This document shows positions 24,462 through 32,732 of a stretch of 64,000 bases of DNA, in pieces (position 1 is the stretch's first letter; the number at the start of each line of letters is the position of its first letter). The translations under genes and the position numbers were made by a program. The stretch is from Polynucleobacter paneuropaeus (lineage in GTDB: Bacteria; Pseudomonadota; Gammaproteobacteria; Burkholderiales; Burkholderiaceae). The stretch lies in contig NZ_CP030085.1 in assembly GCF_003261235.1 (NCBI RefSeq), positions 558,001 to 622,000 on the forward strand, read 5' to 3'. The notes under the pieces are model-generated. The model worked only from the letters and a program-made list of their open reading frames with translations. It made no database searches and was not told the origin of the DNA.

Positions 24462-27356
24462 ATGAACGCACCTACTAATCCAAAAGAACTACAACTCCAA
24501 ACAGTCGAGTTCAAGCTTGACGGTAAGACCATCGTTTCTTACGAAGGCGAGACCATTCTCAAGGCAGCTAAGCGCCATGGTATTGATATTCCCCATCTGT
24601 GTTTCAAAGATGGCTATCGCGCAGACGGAAACTGTCGTGCTTGCGTAGTTGAAATCAATGGTGAGCGCACCTTGGCCCCTAGTTGCTGCCGAAGTGCGAC
24701 TGCTGGGATGGAAGTGAAAGCCAATAGCGAACGCGCAGTGAAGAGTCAAAAACTGGTCTTGGAGATGTTGCTCTCCGATATGCCAGACGAAGGATTTAAA
24801 TGGGTAGGAGACACTCCCGCAGAGGAGAAAAAGCAGCAACACGGTGAACTTAGCACTTGGGCTACTCGGATGGACGTTACCGTGCGTCCTGAGCTCAAAG
24901 CCATCCGTCGCGAACAAGTGGGCGCTGATTACTCACATCCAGCGATGGCGGTCAATCTCGATGCCTGTATTCAATGTAATCGTTGCGTGCGCGCTTGCCG
25001 TGAAGAGCAGGTCAATGATGTGATTGGTTACGCTAATCGCGGTCATCACAGTGAGATCGTATTTGATCTGAATGATCCAATGGGCGACAGTACGTGTGTG
25101 GCTTGCGGCGAATGTGTCCAAGCTTGCCCAACTGGTGCTTTGATGCCTAAGGGTTTGATCGGCTCACAAACCGTCGATGCGAAGGTGGATTCGGTATGCC
25201 CATTCTGCGGTGTCGGTTGTCAAATTACATATAACGTTAAAGATGACAAGATCGTTAGCGTTGAAGGTCGTGATGGCCCAGCCAATCACGAGCGTTTATG
25301 CGTCAAGGGTCGTTTTGGTATGGACTACATTCATAGTCCACAACGTTTAACCAAACCCCTGATTCGTAAAGCGGGTGTTCCTAAAGATGAAACCGCGACC
25401 CAAGATCCCCAGAACTGGTCTGAGATTTTCCGTGAGGCGACTTGGGAGGAGGCCTTAGCGTTTGCTTCCGGTGGTCTGAAGAAACTCAAAGATCAATACG
25501 GTAATAAGGTGCTGGCTGGCTTTGGTTCTGCTAAGGGCAGTAACGAAGAGGCCTATCTTTTCCAAAAATTAGTGCGTACTGGCTTTGGTAGTAATAACGT
25601 CGACCACTGCACACGCCTATGCCACGCATCTTCTGTTGCGGCATTGCTTGAAGGCGTTGGTTCGGGCGCCGTTAGTAACCAGGTGAATGATGTTGAGCAC
25701 TCAAGCATGATTTTGTTGATTGGCTCAAATCCAACTGCAAACCATCCGGTTGCAGCAACCTGGTTTAAGAATGCAGCTAAACGCGGTACAAAGATTGTGC
25801 ATGCGGACCCCCGTATGACCGATATCAGTAAGCATGCTTGGCGTAAATTGCAGTTTAAGCCCGGCACTGACGTAGCCATGCTTAATGCCATGATTTATAC
25901 GATCATTGAAGAGGGCTTAGTCGATCAAAAGTTCTTGAATGATCGTGCTAACAACTACGAAGCTCTCAAAGAAAATATTAAGGGCTACAGTCCAGAAGCA
26001 ATGGCACCGATTTGCGGCATTCCACCAGAAACTTTGCGCGAAGTGGCTCGTGAGTTTGCAACGACGAAGTCAGCGATGGTTCTTTGGGGCATGGGCATTA
26101 GCCAACACGTCCACGGAACCGATAATGCGCGTTGCTTAATCGCTTTGGTCAGTATTACTGGTCAGATTGGTAAGCCAGGCTCTGGCTTGCACCCACTGCG
26201 CGGACAAAATAACGTGCAGGGTGCGAGTGATGCTGGACTCATTCCGATGATGTTCCCGAACTATCAACGTGTCGATAACGAAGCAGCGCATGCTTGGTTC
26301 GAGAAATTCTGGGATACCCCATTAGATAAGAAGCCCGGTTACACCGTAGTAGAAATCATGGGCAAGATTTTGGCTCCAGATAGTGATCCCGATAAGATTC
26401 GCGGCATGTATGTCGAGGGTGAGAACCCAGCGATGAGTGATCCAGATTTGAATCACGCGCGTCATGCATTGGCAACTCTTGAGCATTTAGTTGTTCAAGA
26501 CATTTTTATGACCGAGACAGCTTTGCTTGCGGACGTAGTTCTGCCAGCCAGTGCCTGGCCTGAGAAGGTTGGTACGGTTAGCAATACCGACCGTATGGTG
26601 CAGATGGGTAAAAAAGCGATTAATCCTCCCGGTGATGCAAAGCCGGATTTGTGGATCATTCAGCAAATCGCTAAAGGTATGGGCTTGAACTGGAACTATC
26701 AAGGTCCTGACGCGGGTGTCGCTGAAGTCTATGAAGAAATGCGTCAAGCAATGCATGCAGCGATTAGCGGCATTACTTGGGATCGTTTGGAGCGTGAGTC
26801 CAGTGTGACTTATCCATGCTTAACTCCAGAAGATCCAGGTCGTCCAATCGTATTTAATGACCACTTCGCAACTTTGGATGGCAAAGTCAAACTTGTACCA
26901 GCAGATATTATTCCTGCGAACGAGCGTCCTGATGCTGACTATCCATTTGTATTGATTACGGGCCGTCAGTTAGAGCATTGGCATACCGGAAGCATGACCC
27001 GGCGTGCCACTATTTTGGATGCGATCGAGCCAATGGCTACCGTCTCCATGAATGGTGAAGATATGACTCAGCTTGGCGTTTCTGCTGGTGATGTGATCAC
27101 TGTTCAGTCTCGTCGTGGTGAAGTCGGTATTCACGTGCGTAGAGATGATGGCACACCTCGTGGTGTGGTCTTCATTCCGTTTGCTTACTATGAAGCAGCT
27201 GCGAATATGATGACCAATCCTGCCCTAGATCCATTTGGCAAGATTCCGGAATTCAAGTACTGCGCAGTCAAGGTAGTCAAAGGCGGTAAGGCTGCTGTAG
27301 TTCTAGGTTACGGTACCAACGATCCTGAGCGTCAGACAGTAGTGGCAACGTCTTAA
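24462..27356 (+). CDS. NAD-dependent formate dehydrogenase, catalytic alpha subunit
   Basis: It oxidises formate to CO2 at a molybdenum or tungsten bis-pterin centre. Domains in order: an N-terminal 2Fe-2S ferredoxin with CRACVVE and CCRSA; two 4Fe-4S clusters in CIQCNRCVRAC and CVACGECVQAC; the MopB 4Fe-4S in CPFCGVGCQI; then the molybdopterin domains. The metal ligand is Cys387 in HCTRLCHAS followed by His388, so it is the cysteine rather than selenocysteine form. Length (964 aa) fits FdsA/Fdh1A. No fdsC/fdhD or fdsD gene follows; a terminator does. The nearby ModA, MobA-like and XdhC genes could supply metal and cofactor steps. Confidence 0.94.
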   Translation: MNAPTNPKELQLQTVEFKLDGKTIVSYEGETILKAAKRHGIDIPHLCFKDGYRADGNCRACVVEINGERTLAPSCCRSATAGMEVKANSERAVKSQKLVLEMLLSDMPDEGFKWVGDTPAEEKKQQHGELSTWATRMDVTVRPELKAIRREQVGADYSHPAMAVNLDACIQCNRCVRACREEQVNDVIGYANRGHHSEIVFDLNDPMGDSTCVACGECVQACPTGALMPKGLIGSQTVDAKVDSVCPFCGVGCQITYNVKDDKIVSVEGRDGPANHERLCVKGRFGMDYIHSPQRLTKPLIRKAGVPKDETATQDPQNWSEIFREATWEEALAFASGGLKKLKDQYGNKVLAGFGSAKGSNEEAYLFQKLVRTGFGSNNVDHCTRLCHASSVAALLEGVGSGAVSNQVNDVEHSSMILLIGSNPTANHPVAATWFKNAAKRGTKIVHADPRMTDISKHAWRKLQFKPGTDVAMLNAMIYTIIEEGLVDQKFLNDRANNYEALKENIKGYSPEAMAPICGIPPETLREVAREFATTKSAMVLWGMGISQHVHGTDNARCLIALVSITGQIGKPGSGLHPLRGQNNVQGASDAGLIPMMFPNYQRVDNEAAHAWFEKFWDTPLDKKPGYTVVEIMGKILAPDSDPDKIRGMYVEGENPAMSDPDLNHARHALATLEHLVVQDIFMTETALLADVVLPASAWPEKVGTVSNTDRMVQMGKKAINPPGDAKPDLWIIQQIAKGMGLNWNYQGPDAGVAEVYEEMRQAMHAAISGITWDRLERESSVTYPCLTPEDPGRPIVFNDHFATLDGKVKLVPADIIPANERPDADYPFVLITGRQLEHWHTGSMTRRATILDAIEPMATVSMNGEDMTQLGVSAGDVITVQSRRGEVGIHVRRDDGTPRGVVFIPFAYYEAAANMMTNPALDPFGKIPEFKYCAVKVVKGGKAAVVLGYGTNDPERQTVVATS

Positions 27357-27375
27357 TTGGCCACCACATTGAAAG

Positions 27376-27397
27376 AGCCGCCTACGGGCGGCTTTTT
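27376..27397 (+). terminator. Rho-independent terminator after formate dehydrogenase
   Basis: AGCCGCC at 27376-27382 pairs perfectly with GGCGGCT at 27387-27393 around TACG, followed by five T. Confidence 0.92.
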
Positions 27398-27421
27398 CGT
27401 TTAAAGACCCTTATTTCTATA

Positions 27422-27439
27422 TTACTACTTTTGTAGTAA
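27422..27439 (+). promoter_or_regulatory. Palindromic operator of the ParD-like/RelE toxin-antitoxin operon
   Basis: TTACTAC-TTTT-GTAGTAA is a perfect 7-bp inverted repeat 25 nt before the antitoxin start. AAAATAAG next to it can serve as -10. This is the expected place for autorepression by the antitoxin. Confidence 0.55.
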
Positions 27440-27464
27440 AATAAGCTTATCGATAGGAGGTCTT

Positions 27465-27692
27465 ATGGGAATGCCAGTAAGAATAGAAGACGACTTGTAT
27501 GAGTTAGCGAAATCAGAGGCTAAGTCTGAGCATCGAACAATTGCAGGTCAAATAGAGTTTTGGGCCAAGGTTGGTCGTGCGGCGATAGATAATCCTGACC
27601 TCCCGGTCGGATTTATTACTGAGGCCTTAGCATCACTTGCAGAGCCTAGGGAGTACGGAACACCATTTATTCCAAGATCTAGGAAGGTTTAA
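27465..27692 (+). CDS. Type II antitoxin, ParD-like
   Basis: The 75-residue protein begins MGMPVRIEDDLYELAKSEAKSEHRTIAGQIEFWAK as two short stretches typical of ParD-like, TraY-related ribbon-helix-helix antitoxins, with a strand, two helices and a flexible C-terminal tail that would wrap the toxin. AGGAGG lies 6 nt ahead of the ATG. Its stop overlaps the toxin start by one base. It probably represses its own promoter through the palindrome upstream. Confidence 0.8.
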   Translation: MGMPVRIEDDLYELAKSEAKSEHRTIAGQIEFWAKVGRAAIDNPDLPVGFITEALASLAEPREYGTPFIPRSRKV

Positions 27693-27970
27693 TGGCTCAC
27701 TCGGTGATCCAGATGCGCCGCTTCGCCAGGCAGTATAAGAAGCTAAATGATAATGTCGCAAAAGATGTTGATAAAGCAATAGATCAGATTGCAAATCAAC
27801 CATCATTAGGCGAAAAGAAAAAAGGTGAATTGGCTGATCTGCGAGTCTATAAATTTAAAAGTAAATCTCAGCTATTTCTACTGGGTTACTCGGTTAATAA
27901 TGGACTCAGACTAATATATCTTGAGGCCATAGGTCCTCATGAAAACTTTTATAGAGACCTCAAAAGGTAG
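27692..27970 (+). CDS. Type II toxin, RelE/ParE family
   Basis: The 92-residue basic protein has the RelE/ParE fold marks: an N-terminal RRFARQYKKLND helix pair, a middle block (ADLRVYKFK) and C-terminal strands (FLLGYSV, LIYLEAIGPHENFYRDL). It is translationally coupled to the antitoxin gene. Family members either cleave ribosome-bound mRNA or poison gyrase, and the sequence alone does not decide which. The module sits directly before nadB. Confidence 0.8.
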   Translation: MAHSVIQMRRFARQYKKLNDNVAKDVDKAIDQIANQPSLGEKKKGELADLRVYKFKSKSQLFLLGYSVNNGLRLIYLEAIGPHENFYRDLKR

Positions 27971-28010
27971 TTCAACGGACTTTCTGATAGACCTATAGAA
28001 TTAAGCCCTT

Positions 28011-29672
28011 ATGGCCAGTACTCAACCCTCTTCAAAAAATCCATCTACTCAAGCTGAGTTACCCGTTCTGATTATCGGAGCAGGTCTTGCAGGCTTAACT
28101 GTGGCCTTACATATGGCTGAGTCTCAGCCCGTGATCGTGATGGCAAAGCGCGGCTTAGGTGAAGCGGCAACGGCATGGGCGCAGGGCGGTATCGTGGGTG
28201 TAGTGGATAAAGAACACGACAGTATTGATTCACACGTAGCTGATACTTTAGATGCAGGCGCCGGCTTGGTAGTGGAATCCACCGCACGCTACATCGCAGA
28301 GGAAAGCGCTAAGGCAATTGAGTGGTTAGTGGAGCAGGGCGTTCCCTTCACCGCTGATGAAACTGGTCCTATGGGTTTGCATTTAACCCGCGAAGGTGGT
28401 CATAGCCATCGTCGTATTGCCCATGCGGCAGATGCCACAGGCAAAGCAATTCATGAAGTCTTGCTTGATAAAGCGCGAGCACATACCAATATTCAATTAC
28501 TAGAGCATTGGATAGCCCTAGATCTCATTACTAATCGCCAGCTAGACCCAAAGACAGTTCGCAATAAACCCAATCGTTGCTATGGAGTCTATGCGCTTGA
28601 TATTAAGAATAATCGTGTAGAAACGATTGCTGCTAAATCAGTAGTCCTAGCAACTGGTGGAGTAGGTAAGGTCTACCGTTACACCAGTAACCCAGATACT
28701 GCTACTGGTGATGGTATTGCCATGGCTTGGCGCGCGGGTTGCCGAGTAGGTAATATGGAATTTATTCAGTTTCATCCAACGTGTTTGTATCACCCGAGCG
28801 ATCGCACCTTTTTGATTACCGAAGCGATGCGGGGAGAGGGCGGCCTATTGAAGCTACCAAGTGGCGAGCGCTTCATGCCTGAGCACGATGAGCGTAATGA
28901 ATTAGCCCCGCGTGATATCGTCGCTCGCGCCATCGACTTTGAAATGAAAAAGCATGGCCTTGACTATGTACATCTCGATGCAACCCATCTGGGCGCAGAT
29001 TTCATTAAAGAACACTTTCCCATGATTTATGCCCGTTGCTTAACACTGGGCCTAGACATCACCAAAGAACCGATTCCGGTAGTGCCGGCAGCACATTACA
29101 CCTGTGGTGGTGTGGTAACTGATCTTAAAGGGCGCACCGATTTGCCAGGACTTTATTCTGTGGGTGAGGCAACCTATACCGGCCTGCACGGCGCTAATCG
29201 TCTGGCCAGCAACTCACTACTAGAGTGTGTGGTGATTGGTAAAGCTGCTGCACAAGATATCTCAGAAATGAAGAACGTTAATCTTCCTAATTTACCCTTG
29301 TGGGATGAGAGTCAGGTTGATGATGCTGATGAGCAAGTCGTCATTGCCCATAACTGGGATGAGCTGCGTTCTCTGATGTGGAACTATGTTGGAATCGTGA
29401 GAACCAACCGTCGCCTAGAGAGAGCGCTACACCGTATTAAGTTGTTACGCTACGAAGTACAAGAGTATTACGCTAACTTCAAAGTATCGAGAGACTTAAT
29501 CGAACTACGCAATCTGCTCGAGTGCGCAGAATTGATTGTCAGATCCGCTCTGATGAGAAGAGAGAGTAGGGGTCTGCATTACAGCCGTGATTACCCAGGT
29601 ACTTGGGCGGTTTCATATCCGACTATTTTGACTCCACAAGCTGAAGGTATCGAGAATACCCCTGAGACCTAG
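28011..29672 (+). CDS. nadB: L-aspartate oxidase
   Basis: It oxidises L-aspartate to iminoaspartate with FAD, the first step of de novo NAD synthesis; NadA then makes quinolinate. The FAD-binding LIIGAGLAGLTVALH starts at residue 20. GEAATAWAQGGIVG, GATHLGADFI and the LHGANRLASNSLLE flavin block are all present, and the C-terminal three-helix domain is complete. It has 553 residues. It is separated from nadC-nadA by a TAXI gene and a toxin-antitoxin module. Its last 23 codons resemble a short duplicated segment found after the TAXI gene. Confidence 0.95.
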   Translation: MASTQPSSKNPSTQAELPVLIIGAGLAGLTVALHMAESQPVIVMAKRGLGEAATAWAQGGIVGVVDKEHDSIDSHVADTLDAGAGLVVESTARYIAEESAKAIEWLVEQGVPFTADETGPMGLHLTREGGHSHRRIAHAADATGKAIHEVLLDKARAHTNIQLLEHWIALDLITNRQLDPKTVRNKPNRCYGVYALDIKNNRVETIAAKSVVLATGGVGKVYRYTSNPDTATGDGIAMAWRAGCRVGNMEFIQFHPTCLYHPSDRTFLITEAMRGEGGLLKLPSGERFMPEHDERNELAPRDIVARAIDFEMKKHGLDYVHLDATHLGADFIKEHFPMIYARCLTLGLDITKEPIPVVPAAHYTCGGVVTDLKGRTDLPGLYSVGEATYTGLHGANRLASNSLLECVVIGKAAAQDISEMKNVNLPNLPLWDESQVDDADEQVVIAHNWDELRSLMWNYVGIVRTNRRLERALHRIKLLRYEVQEYYANFKVSRDLIELRNLLECAELIVRSALMRRESRGLHYSRDYPGTWAVSYPTILTPQAEGIENTPET

Positions 29673-29712
29673 TCTTTGGTGATAAGCTTGGCCTCATCAA
29701 GCGGAGATCGGT

Positions 29713-31098
29713 ATGGCTAGTATTCAGGAAGACATCGCGGAGCATCTATCAGCGGCTTATCAAACAGTAGTTGACGAGCTCAAAAGTTGGTATGAGCATG
29801 CCAAGGAAATTTGGCCCTTTCTGCTACTGTTGCTGATTGCCCTCATCACTTTAATTTACTTTGCCAAGCCTGCTCCACCTACCACTGTCTACATGGCTAC
29901 GGGAGAGGGTTCATATCGAATTCTCGGGGAAAAGTACCGTGAGTACTTCAAAAGAAAAGGCATTGATCTTCAGTTATTCCCAACCAGCGGTTCAAAAGAG
30001 AATCTCAATCGCCTGCTTGATAAAAATGACCCTATTCAGGTAGCGTTTGTACAATGCGGGATGATTTCTGAAAACCAGAAAAAGGGATTGCTGACCCTCG
30101 GTAGCATTGATTATGAGCCTGTCTGGTTCTTTTACCGTAATGATACTTTTAGCGATAACCGTTTAGTAGATAAGAAGAAATTAGAAAATGCACGGATTGG
30201 TCTTGGGCCAGACACCGAGGCATTCAATGTCCTGCAGCTCAATGGCTTGCCTCGCTTAAGTCCTAACTATCTTGTTAGCTCAAATCTTGAGGGGGAGCAA
30301 AAACTGTACCGAGGTGATCTCGAAGCTTTACTAGTGGTTGATGGTTATGATTCAGCGATTGTGCAGCGTTTGATTCATCATCCCAATATTCATCTGGTGT
30401 CCTTCAAGCGTGCTGATGCTTATGTTCATCTGTTGCCGTACTTTGAGAAGCTCTCCATCCCTATGGGTGGTTTTAATATCGAGACCAATTCACCAGACCA
30501 TGAGATTGATTTGATTTCAACAACCACAAATTTGCTCATTGATGAAAATTTACATCCGGCTATCCAACTTTTACTCTTGGAAGCTGCAACTGAGATTAAT
30601 GGTGCCCGCACATATTTCTCAAAGGCGGGCGATTTTCCCGCGTACTTGAATAGTGAATTACCCCTCAGTAAAGAGGCGCGCTATTTCTTCGACAAAGGTC
30701 CGCCCACGCTCATGCGCTATCTGCCTTTTTGGTTAGCAGAATTCTTGGAGAGAATGTTTCTGCTTTTATTACCATTTGCTGCCTTTGCTTATCCTATTAT
30801 TCGGGCGATTCCAAACTATCGACTGAATTTGGCGCGCAAACAAATTGGTGGTATGTATAAAGAGTTAGATGCTTTCGAGCATCAAACACTCAGTCAATTT
30901 GACCCTCAGAAGCGTCAGGAGTATTTAGAGAAGCTCAATGAGATTGAAGTGAGAGCATTGATGTCAAAGGCTAGCAAGATTGCTACCGCTGACTGTTACA
31001 CCCTCAGAAACAATATTCAATTTATCCGAGATGCGATTGAAAAAGAAATGATCTATCAGAGCTTGAGTGCAGAGCGTAAATCAGATTTGAGTGACTAG
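29713..31098 (+). CDS. TAXI-family TRAP transporter solute-binding protein, membrane-anchored
   Basis: An N-terminal membrane segment at about residues 34-52 is followed by a periplasmic TAXI-type domain starting TVYMATGEGSYRILGEKYREYF, the usual ligand-binding start. A second hydrophobic segment (MFLLLLPFAAFAYPII, near 350) and a charged coiled tail of about 90 residues end the protein, which at 461 aa is longer than simple TAXI proteins. No TRAP membrane subunit lies beside it. It follows nadB with a good ribosome site (CGGAG) but appears to have been inserted between nadB and a copy of the nadB 3' end. Confidence 0.8.
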   Translation: MASIQEDIAEHLSAAYQTVVDELKSWYEHAKEIWPFLLLLLIALITLIYFAKPAPPTTVYMATGEGSYRILGEKYREYFKRKGIDLQLFPTSGSKENLNRLLDKNDPIQVAFVQCGMISENQKKGLLTLGSIDYEPVWFFYRNDTFSDNRLVDKKKLENARIGLGPDTEAFNVLQLNGLPRLSPNYLVSSNLEGEQKLYRGDLEALLVVDGYDSAIVQRLIHHPNIHLVSFKRADAYVHLLPYFEKLSIPMGGFNIETNSPDHEIDLISTTTNLLIDENLHPAIQLLLLEAATEINGARTYFSKAGDFPAYLNSELPLSKEARYFFDKGPPTLMRYLPFWLAEFLERMFLLLLPFAAFAYPIIRAIPNYRLNLARKQIGGMYKELDAFEHQTLSQFDPQKRQEYLEKLNEIEVRALMSKASKIATADCYTLRNNIQFIRDAIEKEMIYQSLSAERKSDLSD

Positions 31099-31102
31099 AT
31101 AT

Positions 31103-31177
31103 AGCCGTGATTACCCAGGTACTTGGGCGGTTTCATATCCAACAATTTTGACCCCTCAAGCACAAGACTCTGAGTAG
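31103..31177 (+). pseudogene. Duplicated 3' end of nadB (24-codon remnant)
   Basis: Bases 31103-31140 are identical to 29583-29620 inside nadB, and the similarity continues at lower identity. In the same frame the remnant reads SRDYPGTWAVSYPTILTPQ and ends in its own stop. No start or upstream part exists, so it is a scar. The TAXI gene lies between the two copies, suggesting that it was inserted with a new or displaced nadB end. Confidence 0.85.
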
Positions 31178-31188
31178 ATTAAGTCAAG

Positions 31189-31497
31189 TTAAGCGCGAGC
31201 TTTACTAGTGGGTTTTGTATGCAGACTCAGACCAAGAGCTGCCAGCACCTTTAATACAGTATCAAACCCCGGTATTCGATCGCCAGACAAGGCTTTGTAA
31301 AGGCTTTCCCTTGAGAGCCCGGATTCCTTAGCTACCTGAGCCATTCCTTTTGCGCGCGCTATATCACCAAGCGCTCTTGCTATAAACGCCGCATCCCCAT
31401 TGGATTCTTCAATACATGCTTGTAGATAAAGCGCCATTTCCTTTGGGGTACGTAAGTGCTCCACTACATCATAAGGACTGATAATTGTCTTTTTCAT
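31189..31497 (-). CDS. Type II antitoxin, HI1420-like (XRE helix-turn-helix)
   Basis: The 102-residue protein contains a helix-turn-helix in KGMAQVAKESGLSRESLYKAL, followed by GDRIPGFDTVLKVLAALG. This is the pattern of the HI1420-type addiction-module antidotes. It follows the toxin gene by 8 nt on the minus strand, the toxin-first order typical of this family. It probably binds its own promoter. Confidence 0.85.
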   Translation of the reverse strand: MKKTIISPYDVVEHLRTPKEMALYLQACIEESNGDAAFIARALGDIARAKGMAQVAKESGLSRESLYKALSGDRIPGFDTVLKVLAALGLSLHTKPTSKARA

Positions 31498-31505
31498 CTC
31501 ATTGC

Positions 31506-31796
31506 CTATATGTTTTTGGCTAAATATTTTGCAATCTGAATATCTTTAACCTGAGTTCTTTTATTGCCCCCGATAAGTAATAGATACATCACATTCTCAT
31601 GTTTTGTGTAATAAATCCTGTAGCCAGGCCCAAAATCAATCTTCATCTCAAAGACTTTACTGCCAACGGATTTTGTATTTCCTGGGTTTCCTTCGGCTAA
31701 ACGTTTAATTCTGGCTTGAATTTTTGCTCTTCCCATCAAATCATGAAGAGAGTCTAGCCAGGCTTTAAATTCTTCTGTTTTCCTTATTTCAAGCAT
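31506..31796 (-). CDS. Type II toxin, HI1419-like (RelE/ParE superfamily)
   Basis: The 96-residue protein has the motif order of HI1419-type killer proteins: EEFKAWLDSLHD, KIQARIKRLAEGNPG, VFEMKIDFGPGYRIYYTK and LLLIGGNKRTQVKDI. The conserved arginine and tyrosines of RelE-like RNases are present. It is first in a two-gene operon with its antitoxin, downstream of the nadB remnant and upstream of the nadC stop. Activity against RNA is inferred from the superfamily. Confidence 0.85.
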   Translation of the reverse strand: MLEIRKTEEFKAWLDSLHDLMGRAKIQARIKRLAEGNPGNTKSVGSKVFEMKIDFGPGYRIYYTKHENVMYLLLIGGNKRTQVKDIQIAKYLAKNI

Positions 31797-31871
31797 GCAT
31801 TAATGTAGCCAATAGGATACATTAAATCTGTAGGAATGGATGTAATTTAGATGGGAGCTTACTGAAAAAAC

Positions 31872-32726
31872 TTAAAGAATCCGCATCGAGAAATCGACTG
31901 CAGCTATATCTTTCGTTAGCTTTCCTAAAGAGATGCGGTCTACACCAGTGGCAGCAATCTCCCGAATCTGTTCTAGATCAATGCCACCTGAGGCTTCCAG
32001 TAATGCGCGGCCATGATTAATTGAGACGGCCAATTTCATCTGAATGGGATTGAAGTTATCTAGCAGAATGCTTTTAGCTCCAGCAGCTAAGGCTTCATCG
32101 AGCTCAGCTAAGTTCTCCACCTCAATCTGAATATCCACACCCGCATTCAGAGCGACAGCAGCCTGAAGGGCTGCAGTGATACTACCTGCGGCGGCGATAT
32201 GATTCTCTTTAATCAAAATACCGTGCCACAAGGCAAGCCGTTGATTTTGGCCGCCACCTACTCGGACAGCATACTTCTGGGCCTGACGTAAGCCTGGAAT
32301 AGTCTTGCGAGTATCCAGCACAGCACAACCATTGGGATTGGGGCTCACACCGGCAATCGCATTTACGTACTCACGGGTGAGAGTAGCGGTAGCCGATAAA
32401 GTTTGTAAGAAATTAATACAGGGGCGCTCAGCAGAAAGTAAGGCTTGAGAGTCTGCTTCAATATCGCATACCAAGGTATCGGGCGCCATTTCATCGCCTT
32501 CGAGGTAATGCCAGGTAATCTTAGCTGAAGGATCTAATCTTTTTAGCGCACCCTCAAACCAATCGACTCCACAGAGCACCGCTTGCTGTCGAACGAGCAG
32601 TTGGGCATGCACCTTTTTTTGGGGAACCAGTTTAGCGGTCCAGTCACAAACGCCAATATCTTCCGTCAGTGCATCGGTAATATTGCGTTGACGCGCTTGC
32701 TCTAAGGTTTCGTTGTGATCAAACAT
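31872..32726 (-). CDS. nadC: Nicotinate-nucleotide pyrophosphorylase (carboxylating)
   Basis: It converts quinolinate and PRPP to nicotinate mononucleotide, third step of de novo NAD synthesis. DTRKTIPGLRQAQKYAVRVGGGQNQRLAL carries the substrate-binding Arg/Lys residues as two adjoining blocks, ILIKENHI follows, and the C-terminal barrel has LLDNF and EASGGI. The histidine common in the GGGxxNHR motif is glutamine here. It has 284 residues. It lies 6 nt downstream of nadA, so they form one operon. Confidence 0.95.
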   Translation of the reverse strand: MFDHNETLEQARQRNITDALTEDIGVCDWTAKLVPQKKVHAQLLVRQQAVLCGVDWFEGALKRLDPSAKITWHYLEGDEMAPDTLVCDIEADSQALLSAERPCINFLQTLSATATLTREYVNAIAGVSPNPNGCAVLDTRKTIPGLRQAQKYAVRVGGGQNQRLALWHGILIKENHIAAAGSITAALQAAVALNAGVDIQIEVENLAELDEALAAGAKSILLDNFNPIQMKLAVSINHGRALLEASGGIDLEQIREIAATGVDRISLGKLTKDIAAVDFSMRIL

Positions 32727-32732
32727 ACCGAA

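Noticed and set aside
24489..24917. 142-codon antisense frame in the formate dehydrogenase alpha gene
   Set aside because: The opposite strand encodes the conserved ferredoxin domain with all cluster cysteines.
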